Positions 23,751 to 36,037 of a stretch of 64,000 nucleotides of DNA are shown one piece after another; the stretch's first letter is position 1; each line of letters opens with the position of its first letter. The notes below the pieces were generated by a model. It ran no database searches, was not told the DNA's origin, and worked only from the letters and a program-made list of their open reading frames with translations. Source of the DNA: Semisulcospira habei (lineage: Eukaryota; Mollusca; Gastropoda; Semisulcospiridae); the NCBI GenBank assembly GCA_036245525.1, contig BTPG01000007.1, positions 163,498,894 through 163,562,893 on the forward strand. Reading direction: 5' to 3'. The position numbers and the translations under genes were made by a program.

Positions 23751-23886
23751 TGTCTTATTTTCACACAGAGACACATAAACAAAAGGTACAACCTACGCCG
23801 CGTGTAAAATATGTGTGCTAGTCGTTTATATTGTATTTCAGCTGCTACGTCTTTAACGTGCTTAGTTTGGATCTAACTAAATATGC

Positions 23887-24090
23887 TTAACTCATTCTAC
23901 CCCAGACACACCACAGCAAGATAAGGATCGACCATGATAGTGCAAGGGTGATGCCAGAATAGCTTGGCGCCTAGGCTATTCTGGCATCACCCTTGAACTA
24001 TCATGGTCGATCTGTGTCCTGCACTACAGTGCTGTCTTCAGAGGACAACGGCAAAATTTGGGGATTTCGGTGATGGGGTAGAATGAGTTA
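23887..24090. mobile_element. TTAA MITE (M1), full palindrome
   Basis: TTAACTCATTCTACCCC and GGGGTAGAATGAGTTAA are inverted ends. A near-perfect palindrome centres on GGCGCCTAGGC. The TTAA ends suggest piggyBac-type mobilisation. Confidence 0.85.
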
Positions 24091-24133
24091 ATAAGACATA
24101 TCCTTGAAGGCGATTAGATACATACTCTTTCAG

Positions 24134-24266
24134 GTACGGCCGACTTTTTGGGCGCAAACTTTTACTCGGCGAGTCTGACGCGTGACGCTCCACAGGGGGC
24201 CGCCAGCCCGCCTAACTACTATAATGACGTAGCCACTGGGGAAAGCAGAGATCCTACATGGATCGG
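24134..24266 (+). CDS. GH1 exon 11 (D2)
   Basis: Phase 1 to 2. It encodes GTADFLGANFYSASLT and ends DPTWIG. The usual NYY is NFY here. The acceptor is ctttcag and the donor gtaagt. A (GT)n array starts about 15 bases past the donor, so the intron is short and mostly dinucleotide repeat. Confidence 0.9.
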
Positions 24267-24279
24267 GTAAGTCACAGGT

Positions 24280-24334
24280 GCACGTGTGTGTGTGTGTGTG
24301 CGCGCGCTGTGTGTGCGCGCGCTGTGTGCGCGCG

Positions 24335-24409
<75 letters not shown>

Positions 24410-24420
24410 TATGTGTGTGT
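24280..24420. repeat. (GT)n with GCGC interruptions
   Basis: The array fills most of the 182-nt intron between exons 11 and 12. Confidence 0.95.
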
Positions 24421-24448
24421 AGCACACTACAATCTGTGTGACTGTCAG

Positions 24449-24633
24449 GACTGGGTCGATCTGGGTGTGGGTGACGCCGTTCGGCATACGGAAGATGATG
24501 AACTGGTACAAGTACAAATACAACAACATCCCAGTCTACATCACGGAAAACGGCGTTTCTGACCAGAACGGTACACTGTACGACTACCATCGGATCCACT
24601 TCTACCGACTCTACATCAGCGAGGTGCTCAAAG
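24449..24633 (+). CDS. GH1 exon 12 (D2, nucleophile exon)
   Basis: Phase 2 to 1. It encodes TPFGIRKMMNWYKYKYNN, then IPVYITENGVSDQNG. Glu708 in TENG is the nucleophile. It ends RIHFYRLYISEVLK. The acceptor is actgtcag and the donor gtgagt. Confidence 0.92.
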
Positions 24634-24769
24634 GTGAGTGATGGAGATACTAATTTATGTTTGGACAAAACTGTAACTGTAATCGTAATTCTTTTAAAAG
24701 AAAACGGCATGCCAATGAAGGAAACATAAAGTGAAGTCAAACTGAATACAAACTCTATGTGTTGGGCAG

Positions 24770-25099
24770 CCATCAAGCTGGACAGGTGTAACGTGAAGGG
24801 ATACGTGGCGTGGTCACTGATAGACAACTTTGAGTGGGACTCTGGCTACAGCCAGAAGTATGGTATGCATTTCGTCAATTTCTCCGACCCCACCAGGCCC
24901 CGCACGCCCAAAGCCTCGGCCATCTGGTTCAAGACGCTGATCACCGATCATGGTTACAAGCACGGCTACACACAGCCTGGGGGGTGGGGCACGGCGCCCG
25001 AGTTGGACAAGGACTTCTACTACGGCACTTTCCCCAAGGGGTTTGTGTGGGCCGCCGCTACAGCCTCCTATCAAGTGGAGGGCGGGTGGAATGCTGATG
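24770..25099 (+). CDS. GH1 exon 13 (end of D2 fused to start of D3)
   Basis: Phase 1 to 1, 330 nt. It encodes GYVAWSLIDNFEW and FVNFSDPTRPR (end of D2), reads on through a short linker (HGYTQPGGWGTAPELDKDFY), and then FPKGFVWAAATASYQVEGGW (start of D3). At the D1/D2 and D3/D4 borders these two parts are separate exons, so one intron has been lost here. The acceptor is ttgggcag and the donor gtgagg. Confidence 0.92.
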
Positions 25100-25158
25100 G
25101 TGAGGCTTGGTCATTTTCAAAAGCACTGTCCATAACTACTGTCTTTAGCATGGTGTGT

Positions 25159-25372
25159 TTAACACACTCTACCCCAGGACCGATATCCCCCAGTTTTGAA
25201 GTTGTCCTCTGAAGGACTGTGTTACAATTCTAGAGACAGATCGAGCATGACAGTTCAAGGGTGGTGCCAGAATAGCTTGGTACCTATGGGCGCTAAACTA
25301 TTCCGGCACCACCCTTGAACTAACATGCTCGATCCGTGTCTTGCTGTGGTGTGTTGGGGCTGAATGAGTTAA
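25159..25372. mobile_element. TTAA MITE (M1)
   Basis: Same arms as at 23887, more diverged. It lies in the intron after exon 13. Confidence 0.8.
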
Positions 25373-25593
25373 GAGCGCCTTTACTGGAAAAGATACTGCA
25401 GTTTTTAGACAACAAACGTTCTTCATGAAATGAAGTTTCTATTTTCGAGTTCAACTATCTAATGTTCCTATTCGCTTTCGTTGAACAGGTTTTGTTGTCA
25501 CGCTCTTGAATAGAACGTTATAGAGGAAGAAGAAAAGGTACGATTATTATTTTTGAAATAAACCTTGTCAAACGCAAGCGTTCTGTGTTGCAG

Positions 25594-25724
25594 GTAAGGG
25601 GCCGAGTAACTGGGACACGTTCACGCACCAAGCTGGCCACATTGACAACGGTGACACGGGTGACGTGGCCTGTGACAGCTACCACAAGTACATGGACGAC
25701 GTGCACATGTTGCAGGACCTCGGG
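25594..25724 (+). CDS. GH1 exon 14 (D3)
   Basis: Phase 1 to 0. It encodes GKGPSNWDTFTHQAG, then GDVACDSYHKYMDDVHML. The acceptor is gttgcag and the donor gtgggt. Equivalent to exons 7 and 22. Confidence 0.9.
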
Positions 25725-25884
25725 GTGGGTACAGCGGGTCTTCTAAATTCATACATGTCTGTCGTGGTAAACTTGGGCGGGTAGAGTAGGTGTAGTGTAG
25801 GTACAATGCACATACACCGAGAACTGGCAACGTTCCGTGACAAGCGTTGGCTTACCCCAGCGTAAGCAAAGGCCTTCGGGCCAA

Positions 25885-25942
25885 CGACGGCCGCAGTGGG
25901 CCCGCGCTGTACGCGGGCCCACTGCAGCCGTCGTGGGCCCTA
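25885..25942. repeat. GC-rich hairpin
   Basis: CGACGGCCGCAGTGGGCCC and its inverted partner GGGCCCACTGCAGCCGTCG (one mismatch), with a short CTGTA-centred loop. Probably a MITE core. Confidence 0.75.
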
Positions 25943-26419
25943 AGACGTTTTGGTAGTGGGGTAATTGCATGCTTATGTAATGTTACGGGTCACTAAAGCC
26001 TCACATGAACAATATGGATTCACGGAACGTATCCATGTTCCACGAAAAGAAAACTGCAAACATTGTGTAATACAACGCAAGTATTCAGCGGACCAACATA
26101 TTCACAATTTTAAATTATTTAATACAAAATGCACATACCTGACAAAAGTGAGTCAATTTTTGAGAAAAGAGGGATTTTCATTAAATAACAATGAAAATAT
26201 GGCTGTTCTAAAAAAAATATACATACTGGTTATTACCATGAGACGGCAGATTTGATGACAGAAAGCCGGTTCGGTCCTGAACACCAGAATGGCCGATCCG
26301 CTGTTTAAGAGCAAACAAGGTAACTTTAACCGCCATGAAAAACACTACCGGTGGCTGCACGCACGTGGTGGTTAACTACCAGAACGCAGTACTTTATCCA
26401 GTGTTTATTTTCAAACCAG

Positions 26420-26677
26420 GTAACAAACTACAGGTTCTCCATCGCGTGGTCGCGCGTGCTTCCGGACGGCACCCTGAGCTCCCGGAACCAGGCCGGGATT
26501 GACTACTACCATCGGCTGATAGACGCGCTGCTGGCGGCCAACATCAAACCCATGGTCACGCTATACCACTGGGACCTGCCGCAAGCCCTGCAGGACAAGG
26601 GCGGATGGCTGAACGAGTCCATCATCCAACACTACAGGGACTACGCCGACCTCTGTTTCAACGAATATGGGGACAAG
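26420..26677 (+). CDS. GH1 exon 15 (D3)
   Basis: Phase 0 to 0. It encodes [18 protein letters not shown], then [18 protein letters not shown] and WLNESI. The acceptor is aaccag and the donor gtactg. Same 258-nt length as exon 23. Confidence 0.92.
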
Positions 26678-27328
26678 GTACTGTTTTGATTAAGGTGCTC
26701 GCAGACGGTTCAAATTTAGGGTTTGAAATGCTTGAAATCGCGCTTAGCGGGGATTGAAACGAAGTTGAATTCAACTCCGTTACAGGCACTTTCAACCCAA
26801 ATAGAACTCGTCCTATTTTCATTCAAGGCTCTTTCATGTTGAAACACGCTAGCCAGTCGCCTGCAGCGTAGGGCCCACATGGTATGGCTATGCAAACAAC
26901 GGCGCTAGCGAAGCTGATTATGGACCGGACGAGTGTGCGAGGTGCGCGTTAAAATTGATCGGATTGAAGGCAAATTAACTGTTGGACGTGCTCGAGACAT
27001 TAAAGCATCTGCTATCACCATTAGTTTAGTGTCGTCCTACGTTCAACCGACATCCCTCAATAATTAAAAATCACAAAGACAGGCTGTCAAAAACCTGTTC
27101 TGACAGATCGTATGTTTAATGTTGATATCTACTACCCATAGACAAAAAGATGATGCAACGAAAAAGAAAACCGTACAAATTAAGCCGTCAGCAGATTGTA
27201 CTGAACATCATAACTTAAATGTTTGGCTGTCGAGCGAAAAGCTACCAATGAGCGGAAACGACAAATGCGCTGGGGACACGCGATGAATGGCAAGATGTAC
27301 TCGTAATTCGCTGAACTGTGAATTACAG
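26678..27328. other. Intron 15, no gene
   Basis: Only a short inverted pair near 26740-26840 (TTGAAA/TTTCAA words) was noticed. Confidence 0.4.
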
Positions 27329-27512
27329 GTGAAGTTTTGGATCACGTTTAACGAGCCGTGGGTGTTCACGGTGATGGGATACGGTACGGGAGAGATGGCG
27401 CCGGGCAGAAAGAATCTTGGCACAGAACCGTACATTGCTGCTCACACCGTGCTGAAGGCTCACGCCGAGGCCTACCACCGCTACAACGACACCTATAAAC
27501 CCACACAGAAAG
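27329..27512 (+). CDS. GH1 exon 16 (D3, acid/base exon)
   Basis: Phase 0 to 1. It begins VKFWITFNEPWVF; Glu985 is the acid/base. It ends YKPTQK at an aaag/gtacga donor. That donor is repeated every 23 bp for about 780 bp downstream, and the reading frame stays open to 28435. The 5'-most donor gives the family-standard 184-nt length and the right phase for exon 17. Confidence 0.9.
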
Positions 27513-28290
27513 GTACGAATTACACACAGAGAAAGGTACGAATTACACACAGAGAAAGGTACGAATTACACACAGAGAAAGGTACGAATTACAAACAGAG
27601 AAAGGTACGAATTACAAACAGAGAAAGGTACGAATTACACACAGAGAAAGGTACGAATTACACACAGAGAAAGGTACGAATTATACACAGAGAAAGGTAC
27701 GAATTACACACAGAGAAAGGTACGAATTACACACAGAGAAAGGTACGAATTATACACAGAGAAAGGTACGAATTACACACAGAGAAAGGTACGAATTACA
27801 CACAGAGGAAGGTACGAATTACACACAGAGAAAGGTACGAATTACACACAGAGAAAGGTACGAATTACACAGAGAGAAAGGTACGAATTACACACAGAGA
27901 AAGGTACGAATTATACACAGAGAAAGGTACGAATTACACACAGAGAAAGGTACGAATTATACACAGAGAAAGGTACGAATTACACACAGAGAAAGGTACA
28001 AATTACACACAGAGAAAGGTACGAATTACACAGAGAGAAAGGTACGAATTACACACAGAGAGAAAGGTACGAATTACACACAGAGAAAGGTACGAATTAC
28101 ACACAGAGAAAGGTACGAATTATACACAGAGAAAGGTACGAATTACACACAGAGAAAGGTACGAATTACACACAGAGAAAGGTACGAATTACACACAGAG
28201 AAAGGTACGAATTACACAGAGAGAAAGGTACGAATTACACACAGAGAAAGGTCGAATTACACACAGAGAAATGTACGAATTACACACACA
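27503..28290 (+). repeat. 23-bp minisatellite made from the exon 16 donor
   Basis: The unit GTACGAATTACACACAGAG plus AAAG is repeated about 33 times with rare variants (ATACAC, AGAGAG, GTCGAA). Every unit carries AAAG/GTACGA. Unit length 23 is not a multiple of 3, yet no frame of the unit contains a stop, so exon 16's frame runs open to 28435 with a 23-residue period. Confidence 0.95.
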
Positions 28291-28651
28291 AAAAGGCATA
28301 TACAACACCTTTCAATTCACACAGAAAGACACACACCCCTCTTTAGTCTTTTATAACCACACAGATAGGTATACGTCACAACCTCTAACCCACCCAACAA
28401 GATACACACAACAGCATAAGATGCGGTATCTATGAACCAGCAAATAAGATCGATTCCCGCAGAACCTATAAACTCGCATGCCGGACACGACACCAACTAC
28501 AAGACAAAATGGAAGTGTACAGGTCGAACCAATAAACCCACACGACGAGGTGTACACGAAGCCTGTAGATGCTCGCGCTGAAAATCATCTCGAATCTGAC
28601 GAACATTTTCTTTTTTAAAATGCATTTATTACTCATCGTGTTTGCTGTCAG

Positions 28652-28888
28652 GCGAAGTAAGCATCACACTGAACTGTGACTGGGCGGAGCCTAAGGACCC
28701 CGTGAATGAGGACGACCTTGTGGTGTCGGACAACGCACTGCAGACCTTCCTGGGCTGGTTCGCTCACCCCATCTACGTCAACGGCGACTACCCGCCGGTC
28801 ATGAAGGAGCTGGTGGAGAACGCGCCAAACGTGCAGGGCAAGTCCCGCCTTCCCACCTTCACACAGCAGGAGAAGAACAGGATCGCAC
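28652..28888 (+). CDS. GH1 exon 17 (D3)
   Basis: Phase 1 to 1. It encodes GEVSITLNCDWAEP, then FLGWFAHPIYVNGDYPPVMK and LPTFTQQEKNRIA. The acceptor is gctgtcag and the donor gtgagt. Confidence 0.92.
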
Positions 28889-29020
28889 GTGAGTCCATAT
28901 ATATCTTCATCGGACCGGGTATGTGTTGAAGGAACTTTGTGTTAGACCAGTTTCTGTGTCCAGCATAGTATCTGTATGTCATACTATATTATTATTGATC
29001 CTCTCCAAATTTATTTTCAG

Positions 29021-29144
29021 ACACGTATGACTTTTTCGGTCTGAACCACTACACGACAAACCTGGTGACGCGGGCCAACAACAGCGGGGCAGATTACTTC
29101 AGTGACCGAAAGGTGGCCGAGTCCAAGGATCCCTCATGGATCGC
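29021..29144 (+). CDS. GH1 exon 18 (D3)
   Basis: Phase 1 to 2. It encodes YDFFGLNHYTTNLVT and ends DPSWIA. NYY is replaced by NHY. The acceptor is attttcag and the donor gtgagt. The preceding intron is only 132 nt. Confidence 0.91.
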
Positions 29145-29324
29145 GTGAGTCCCGTTTGTCTGTCTGTTTTACGCTGGCTCAGTCCTGTGCGAAATAAAAG
29201 CCCCAACGTACGCCCATTAGTCCCCTAACGATGGACCATCTGTGTCGTTAAAAATCGAGATAACATGTTATCGCCTGTCACTTACTTCCCATTCTACCTC
29301 TATTGTTTGTTGTTAGTTTTGGCT

Positions 29325-29382
29325 TTTGTTTGTTTGTTTGTTTGTTTGTTTGTTTGTTTGTTTGTTTGTTTGTTTGTTTGTT
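29325..29382. repeat. (TTTG)n microsatellite
   Basis: A pure TTTG tract in the intron after exon 18. Confidence 0.95.
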
Positions 29383-29632
29383 TCTTGTTGGTTTTGTTTA
29401 TTTGGATTTTGTGTTGCTCTTTCTATCTTCACAACAACCTTGACAGCGGCTATTAAAACCTCTTGAACATTTAACAAATTGTGCACTGTTTAAGAACTAT
29501 CTAAACAAAGTCTGTGAAACTGAAAGAATATGTACTTATAATTTTTTCCTAACAATCCGTGCCTTATAGTACCTTGCTCATAAAAAATGTAATGTATCGG
29601 TAGCTATTGCAGTTCTTACTGCCCCTGGTCAG

Positions 29633-29817
29633 GTCTGGGTCGTCCTGGTTGCGAGTGACGCCGTTCGGGATCCGCAAGATGGTGAACTGGATCCGGCGTC
29701 AGTACGGTGACGTGCCTATCTACATCACTGAGAACGGACTGTCAGACAAAAACGCCTCGCTATCTGACCAACACAGGGTCTACTTCTACACGCACTACAT
29801 CGACGAGCTGCTCAAAG
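29633..29817 (+). CDS. GH1 exon 19 (D3, nucleophile exon)
   Basis: Phase 2 to 1. It encodes VTPFGIRKMVNWIRRQYGD, then PIYITENGLSDKNA. Glu1191 is the nucleophile. It ends RVYFYTHYIDELLK. The acceptor is ctggtcag and the donor gttggg, a weak site. The next intron is 6.2 kb and holds LINE-B. Confidence 0.91.
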
Positions 29818-30059
29818 GTTGGGAAATAACCAACAAAGTAAAAGAAAGAAGCACCCTTCTGAAAAAGAGAAATCAGCAACACGGAAACAGATTAAACTGT
29901 TTGTCCTTTTGTCCTTTTTTTTTCTTGAGAGTCTTTCTTTCTTTCTTTGTAATAAACTATTCTATCCTTGGTCTTTTCAAGGTTTTCTTTTTCGAAGCAT
30001 GTTGCGGTCTAAGTCGCTGTAACTATTGACTTTGTTTGTGATTCTGTTCTTTTTTGTCT

Positions 30060-30560
<501 letters not shown>

Positions 30561-31099
30561 CTGGAGTCCGTAATTTTTCTTTCTAGATATTTTGCATATA
30601 GCTAGATAAAAGGGAGATATTGCACGAGTTTGTTAACCAGCATTGTAGCTCTAGAACATTTTAAGAGATAATTAAATATGTTTTGAAAAAATATATATTT
30701 TCACGTTTTGGGGATTAATTTCACGAATAATATGGGTTAATCTTAAAACAATTGAATCTTTTTTACGAAAAAAAACCCCAATCTTCTCATTAATAATCGC
30801 ATGTATTTTCGTATGTGGTATTTACATAAGCCTACAGTTTGTCTTAGCTGTCGGATACGATTATTGTGACCTGTATGCCCTAGGTGTGAAAATCAGACAA
30901 TGTTCTGCACCACGTTTTAGGAGTCATTTGTAAAACAGCTAACATAACTTTAACTTTTCTTTTACGAAAAACGCTATCTTCTCATAAACAGTGTTTGCAT
31001 AAGCGTGTGTCCCGGCCCTGGGGTAGGATTAGGTCAAATTGTGAGCTGTAAGCCCTAGACGTGAAAATAAGCAAGAATATTGAAAAGTTGATTCTCTGA

Positions 31100-31700
31100 T
31101 ACGTCAAATGTTAGTACTGCGATGAGTGACGTATAGCATTAAGTCGTCACTATGAACACAGCGTCGTGGGACTAATGATGCCATGACGTGAAGCTTGAAG
31201 TGACGTCATTTCGCTGCTCGTGCTATTATTCTTCTTCAGACTAGTAGTGCTACACCAGACCACGGAGCTTACGAATGGCGGGAATCGCCGTGTGTCCGTC
31301 TTTATTTCTGAGTGCCAGTGTGTGTGGATCAGAGGGTGGGTTAGAGTAGAAGGAGATGGATTCCTGTCGCTACACGAGCCCACAGAGTGTACTAATGACG
31401 TGAAGCGCCGTGTGTCCGTCTTTATTTGTGTGCGCCGACGTGTGTGTTGATCAGGGGTTGGCTTAGAGAGGAGGGAAATGGGACAAATAGCAGGCTTATG
31501 CAACACTGTTTATGAAAAATCATGCGGGTATTAATGAGAAGATAGTTTTTTCGACCGTGGGTTAGAGTAGAAGATGGACTCCTGTCGCTACACGAGCCGA
31601 CAGAGCGTACTAATGGCGGGAAGCACCGTGTGTCCGTCTTTATTTGTGTGCGCCGACGTCTGTTTTGATCAAGGGTTGGCTTAGAGAGGAGGGAAATGGA
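31100..31700 (+). repeat. Repeat with three internal ~100-200-bp units (family Q)
   Basis: The motif GCCGTGTGTCCGTCTTTATT recurs three times (near 31288, 31408 and 31626), each followed by a TTGATCAGGG-like or GGATCAGAGG word. The leading part is shared with 54430-54690. Confidence 0.75.
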
Positions 31701-31708
31701 TCAGCATA

Positions 31709-34700
31709 ATGGGTGGACCGTCGAAAACCGATGATGTCGTCATTGTCCATGACTTCTATTTGTGGGTGCGGCTGTGGCTGGCCAAGCCAATCCTGGAGCC
31801 ACACCTGGGGGCACTGGAACGTAGCTGTGGGGAGAGTCGACGCTGTTTTTCTGCGAGCTCTGGCACTGGTGATCTTTTCGCGCTGATTGTGTTCAAAGAG
31901 CATGCAGGCTTTCCTGGTTGCGGCACGCCAGACAGATCTGTCTTGCGCTTGCGCTTCAAGTTCCTTTACCGGGAAGACGCAGTACTTGAGGCTGTCTTTT
32001 ATGCAGCATTTGAAGCGTTTCTTTGGTCGTCCTTGCTTCCTATAGCCTTTTGAGAGTGTGCCATACAGAAGTTGGCGTGACATGCGAGAGTCATCCATGC
32101 GTATGACATGACCTGTCCAGCGAAAGTTGTGTCTTTAAGATCAAGGCTTCAACACTCATTGTCCAGGACTTCCAGGTTTGTCACCTTGTCTTGCCATTTG
32201 ATGCCCATGAGTGAGCGCAGGGATCTCATGTGGAACCGTTCAAGCTGTTTGAGGTGCTTTCTGTACAGCGTTCATGACTCACAGCCGTAGAGGAGGCTAG
32301 GGAGGACTACTGCCTTGTAGACTTTGATCTTGGTGGAGAGCTTGACGTTGTTGTTGTTCAACACACGATTGCGCAGACGACCCAGGGCTTGGCTGGCTTT
32401 GCTGACGCGAGCTGCGATTTCCTTGTTAATAGTACAGTCAGAATAGATGATGCTCCCCAGGTATCTGAACTGGTCGACAGTCTTCAGCTCGGTGCCTTCA
32501 AAATAAACTTTGGGTGGGGGTGCTGTTGTGCCTGGGGCTGGTTGGTGCAGGACCTCGGTCTTTTTTAGACTGATGGTGAGGCCAAACAGTCGAGAGGCTT
32601 CCGTGAATCTGTTGACGATGGAGGTCAGACTTCGTGTGCGCCATCAGCGCACAGTCATCGGCAAACAGCATCTCAAGGATCAGTACTCGATGGTCTTAGT
32701 CCTGGCGTTTAGTCGACGGAGGTCGAAGGGAGAGCCGTCTAGTCTGTACCTCAGGTACACTCCCTTCTCAAGGTCGCTTACTGCATGGGTCAGGACACAC
32801 GTGAAGAACAGGTTGAGCATCACGTGGGCAAGAACACAACCTTGTTTCACAACATTGGAAATGTTGAAGGGTGCGGATGTGTCGCCGTGTGACTGGACAA
32901 CTTCTACCATTCCATCATGGAAGAGGCGGATGATGTTGGTGAACTTCCTGGGGCAGCCGAACTTTGCGAGGATGACCCAAAGCGCTTCTCTGTTCATGGT
33001 GTCGAATGCTTTGGTCAGGTCTATGAAGACGGTTTAGAGGGACCATGTGCCGCTCAATGCATTTCTCCTGGACCTGTCTCACAGAGAAGACCATGTCGAC
33101 TGTGCTGCGACCGGGTCTGAAGCCACACTGAGCCTCTGGAAGTGCTTCCTCAGATACAGAGCTGATCAGGCGGTTGAGGATGACACTTGCGCGGATCTTG
33201 CCAGCGCCAGCGATGGACAAGAGTAAGATCCCTCGGTAATTGGCACAGTCTGCTTTGCTGACCTTGTTCTTGAACAGGGAGACGATTGTAGCATCTCTGA
33301 ATTCCTGTGGCATGTTCTCCTCTGCCCAGATGCATCGCAGAATGTTGATGAAGGCATCAATGGTCTTAGGTCCAGCTGCTTTGAAGAGCTCTGCGGGGAT
33401 GCCGTCTGTGCCTGCAGCCTTGCCGGAGCTAGTCTGGTTGATCGCTTTCTTGACCTCGTCCAGGGTGGGCGGGAGGTCAAGGTCATCCAGTGTCGGCTTC
33501 TGAGGAATCATGTCCAGGGCCGCGGGGTTGACAGTGGAAGGCAGGTTGAGCAGATTTGAGAAGTGTTCTCTCCAGCGCTCAGTGATGCTGCCTTTGTCCT
33601 TTAGCAAAGTGAAGCCGTCAGAAGAAAAGAGATGGGTTATGCTGGGTCTGGCAAGGCCGTAGACAGCTTTCATAGCGCTGAAAATCTCCTTGGAGTTGTT
33701 GGATTCAGCAAAGAGTTGAATTTCTTTTGCCTTGCTGTCCTACAAGGTGTCCTGCATGTTGCGGAGTTCTCTCTGGGTTTTTTTTCTCTGGAGGTGTTTG
33801 AAGCGGTCTTTCTTGGACATGGAGTTGATATCATTCTGCCACTCGATGAAGGCACTGCGTTTCTGCTCTAGTAGCTTGATGAGCTCTTCATTGTTCTCAT
33901 CGAACCAATCCTGGTGTACCTTCTGCTTGGGTCCAAGCACGTCTTTGGCAGACTCCGTCACCATCCCCTTTTAACTGGTTCCACATTTCAGTTGGGTTGC
34001 CATTCAACGGTCCATGGGCAGTTAGCAGGTCATCAAGGTGGGACTGGAAGCTTTTCTTGACGTCCGGACGCTTCAGCTTGGCCAGGTTGAATGAAGGTCG
34101 GGTGAGCTTCGACCTCTTCCTGTGTGCTGGTGCAATGTGCAGGTTGAGGACAGACCGCACCGGCCGATGGTCGGTCCAGCACTCGGCTCCTCTCATGACT
34201 CTGTTGATTATGACCTCGCGAATATCCCGCTGGCGGACAATGACATAGTCTATGAGATGCCACTGCTTGGACCTGGGATGCATCCATATTGTCTTGTACT
34301 TACTAGCCAACCTGAAGAGGGTGTTGGTGGTGACGAGTCCATTCTCCGCGCACAATGTCAGCAGCAGCAGGCCGTTGCCGTTCATCTTGCCTAGCCCGTG
34401 TGGGCCCATCACTCCTTCCCAGCAGTCACATTCGGGCCCAACTCGAGCATTGAAGTCACCAAGCACGATGAGTTTGTCACTTGCAGGAGTGGACTTCAGG
34501 AGGGAGTCGAGGTTCTCATAGAACGCCTCCTTGTCGTCATCGGTGCTAGTGAGTGTCGGAGCATAGGCCCTGATGATAGTGACATGTCGGGTGTGGGAGA
34601 TGGGGAAACAGAGATTCATCACTCGTTCGCTGATGCCGGTGGGAAAACAAGGCAGCTGTCGGAGGAGCGTGGTGGGGATGGCAAAGCCAACTCCGTGTAT

Positions 34701-35040
34701 CCTGTCCTCGTTCTCAGCTTTGCCGTTCCAGAAAAAGGTGTACCCACCCTCAGGTTCACAGACCGATCCTTCGTCAGCACATCTGGTTTCACTAAGAGCC
34801 GCAATGTCGATCTTATATCTCGCCAGCTCCCTGGCTATGAGGGCTGTTCTTCTGTGCGGTCTCTGTGTCTGATCTCTGTCCAACAGGATTCGTACGTTCC
34901 GCGTACCGAGACTAAGTTTCTTTCTTTGTTTTTCTTTTCGACCGCATGAAAGGGTTAAACCGCCAGCCGCGGTAAGCTCACCGGTTTGGTGTAGGGCAGG
35001 CAATGTTTGGAACACCTTTTCTAGTTCCCTCCCTTATTAG
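31709..35040 (-). mobile_element. LINE-B, decayed relative of LINE-A
   Basis: Minus-strand order: endonuclease frame 35015-33897 (GTRNVRILLD, AALSETRCADEG, LIVLGDFNARVG, HLIDYVIVRQR, WTDHRPV), then RT frames 33964-33740, 33673-32915 (GKAAGTDGIPAELF, YRGILLLSIAGAG, QCGFRPGRSTVDM) and 32997-32680 (NVVKQGCVLA). The C-terminus is at 32098-31640, where CGSRIGLASHSRTHK gives the same zinc-knuckle tail. Several frameshifts, so inactive. It lies antisense in the intron after exon 19. Confidence 0.9.
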
Positions 35041-35639
35041 GGTAAGCAGTGCTGTCCTGAAGAGGGCTGCTCAGTCGCCTGGGATGCTGCCGAACTTCCC
35101 TGCTGCCCCTGGTACAGGGAAGAGCTAGCACTGGTCCACAGGCCGCCCACGTGCAGGTTCGGAGTTACGACTCCCAGTAGTAAAATCTACCTGTCGGTTC
35201 GCCCGTTCCCCATCGCCGCAGGGCTTGTGGAGGAGGCAAAAGAAAAAAAAATAAAGAAGCAGATGTGGTAAGGATCCATGCACAAAACCTGCGCTTGAAG
35301 GAGATTTGGGTGGAGAAGCTGTTGCGCTGGAGCAACCCCACCCTCTCGGCCGCAGAAATCAGAGTCCAGTGGCACGATGAGACATTACATCTGGTAACTT
35401 CCTTGGCTGCTAAGCCTAAAAATATGAACAACTCTGAATGTTCCTAAAAGATAAACGCATCTGAGCTCCAAACAACACGGTAGACTTTGGGATGAAATCC
35501 TCATCTTCTTTGTTATTTTCTTGCATTTTAAAGACAATTTTTTTTGTCCGGATTTTGCTCAAAGTTTGGCCATTCCAACTAAACACTCGTTCATTTAACA
35601 AAAGTATTTTCATCTTATTAACTCTTTCAAGTCGTGCCT

Positions 35640-35720
35640 CAACCGATTCGCGCTATAACGGGTAAGTGCTGGTCCATGATTTACAATAGTACATTCTAAA
35701 ATCACGGATCAGCACACATA
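35640..35720. repeat. Short palindromic MITE (M3)
   Basis: GTGCTGGTCCATGATTTA and TAAAATCACGGATCAGCACA form inverted arms. The same arms recur at 51208-51285 and, in part, near 8310 and 59370. Confidence 0.65.
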
Positions 35721-35799
35721 AAAAGGCATATTTAATACACAGAGTACAGATAAGAACGCATTTCCATCGAAGACGTGCTTGCAAAACACACATTAGCCC

Positions 35800-35950
35800 A
35801 ATTACCCCCGACGCTCTTCAGGAGATGGATCGATCATGATATTTTACGGATAGTCCCAATCGCCTAATGGCGCCAATTTAATCTGAAACTAGCCCTGAAT
35901 GGTCGATCCATCTCCTGCAACTAGTACATAATCGTTAGGTGACAAAATGT
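35800..35950. repeat. Old palindromic element around ATGGCGCCAATT
   Basis: TTCAGGAGATGGATCGATCA and GGTCGATCCATCTCCTGCA are inverted about a GGCGCC centre, resembling a diverged M1 relative. Confidence 0.6.
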
Positions 35951-36037
35951 TGGAAATGTGACCTCGGGCTTAAGTGGGTTAGTGATACATTACTATGTGT
36001 TAATGATAGATTTAAGATATATACTTTTTTCTGCCAG

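Noticed and set aside
27503..28290. CRISPR array
   Set aside because: The 23-bp units are contiguous with no spacers, and the sequence is eukaryotic.
33897..35015. 372-codon frame as a host craniofacial-development-like gene
   Set aside because: The RT domain follows on the same strand with LINE order and frameshifts, so it is a retrotransposon endonuclease.
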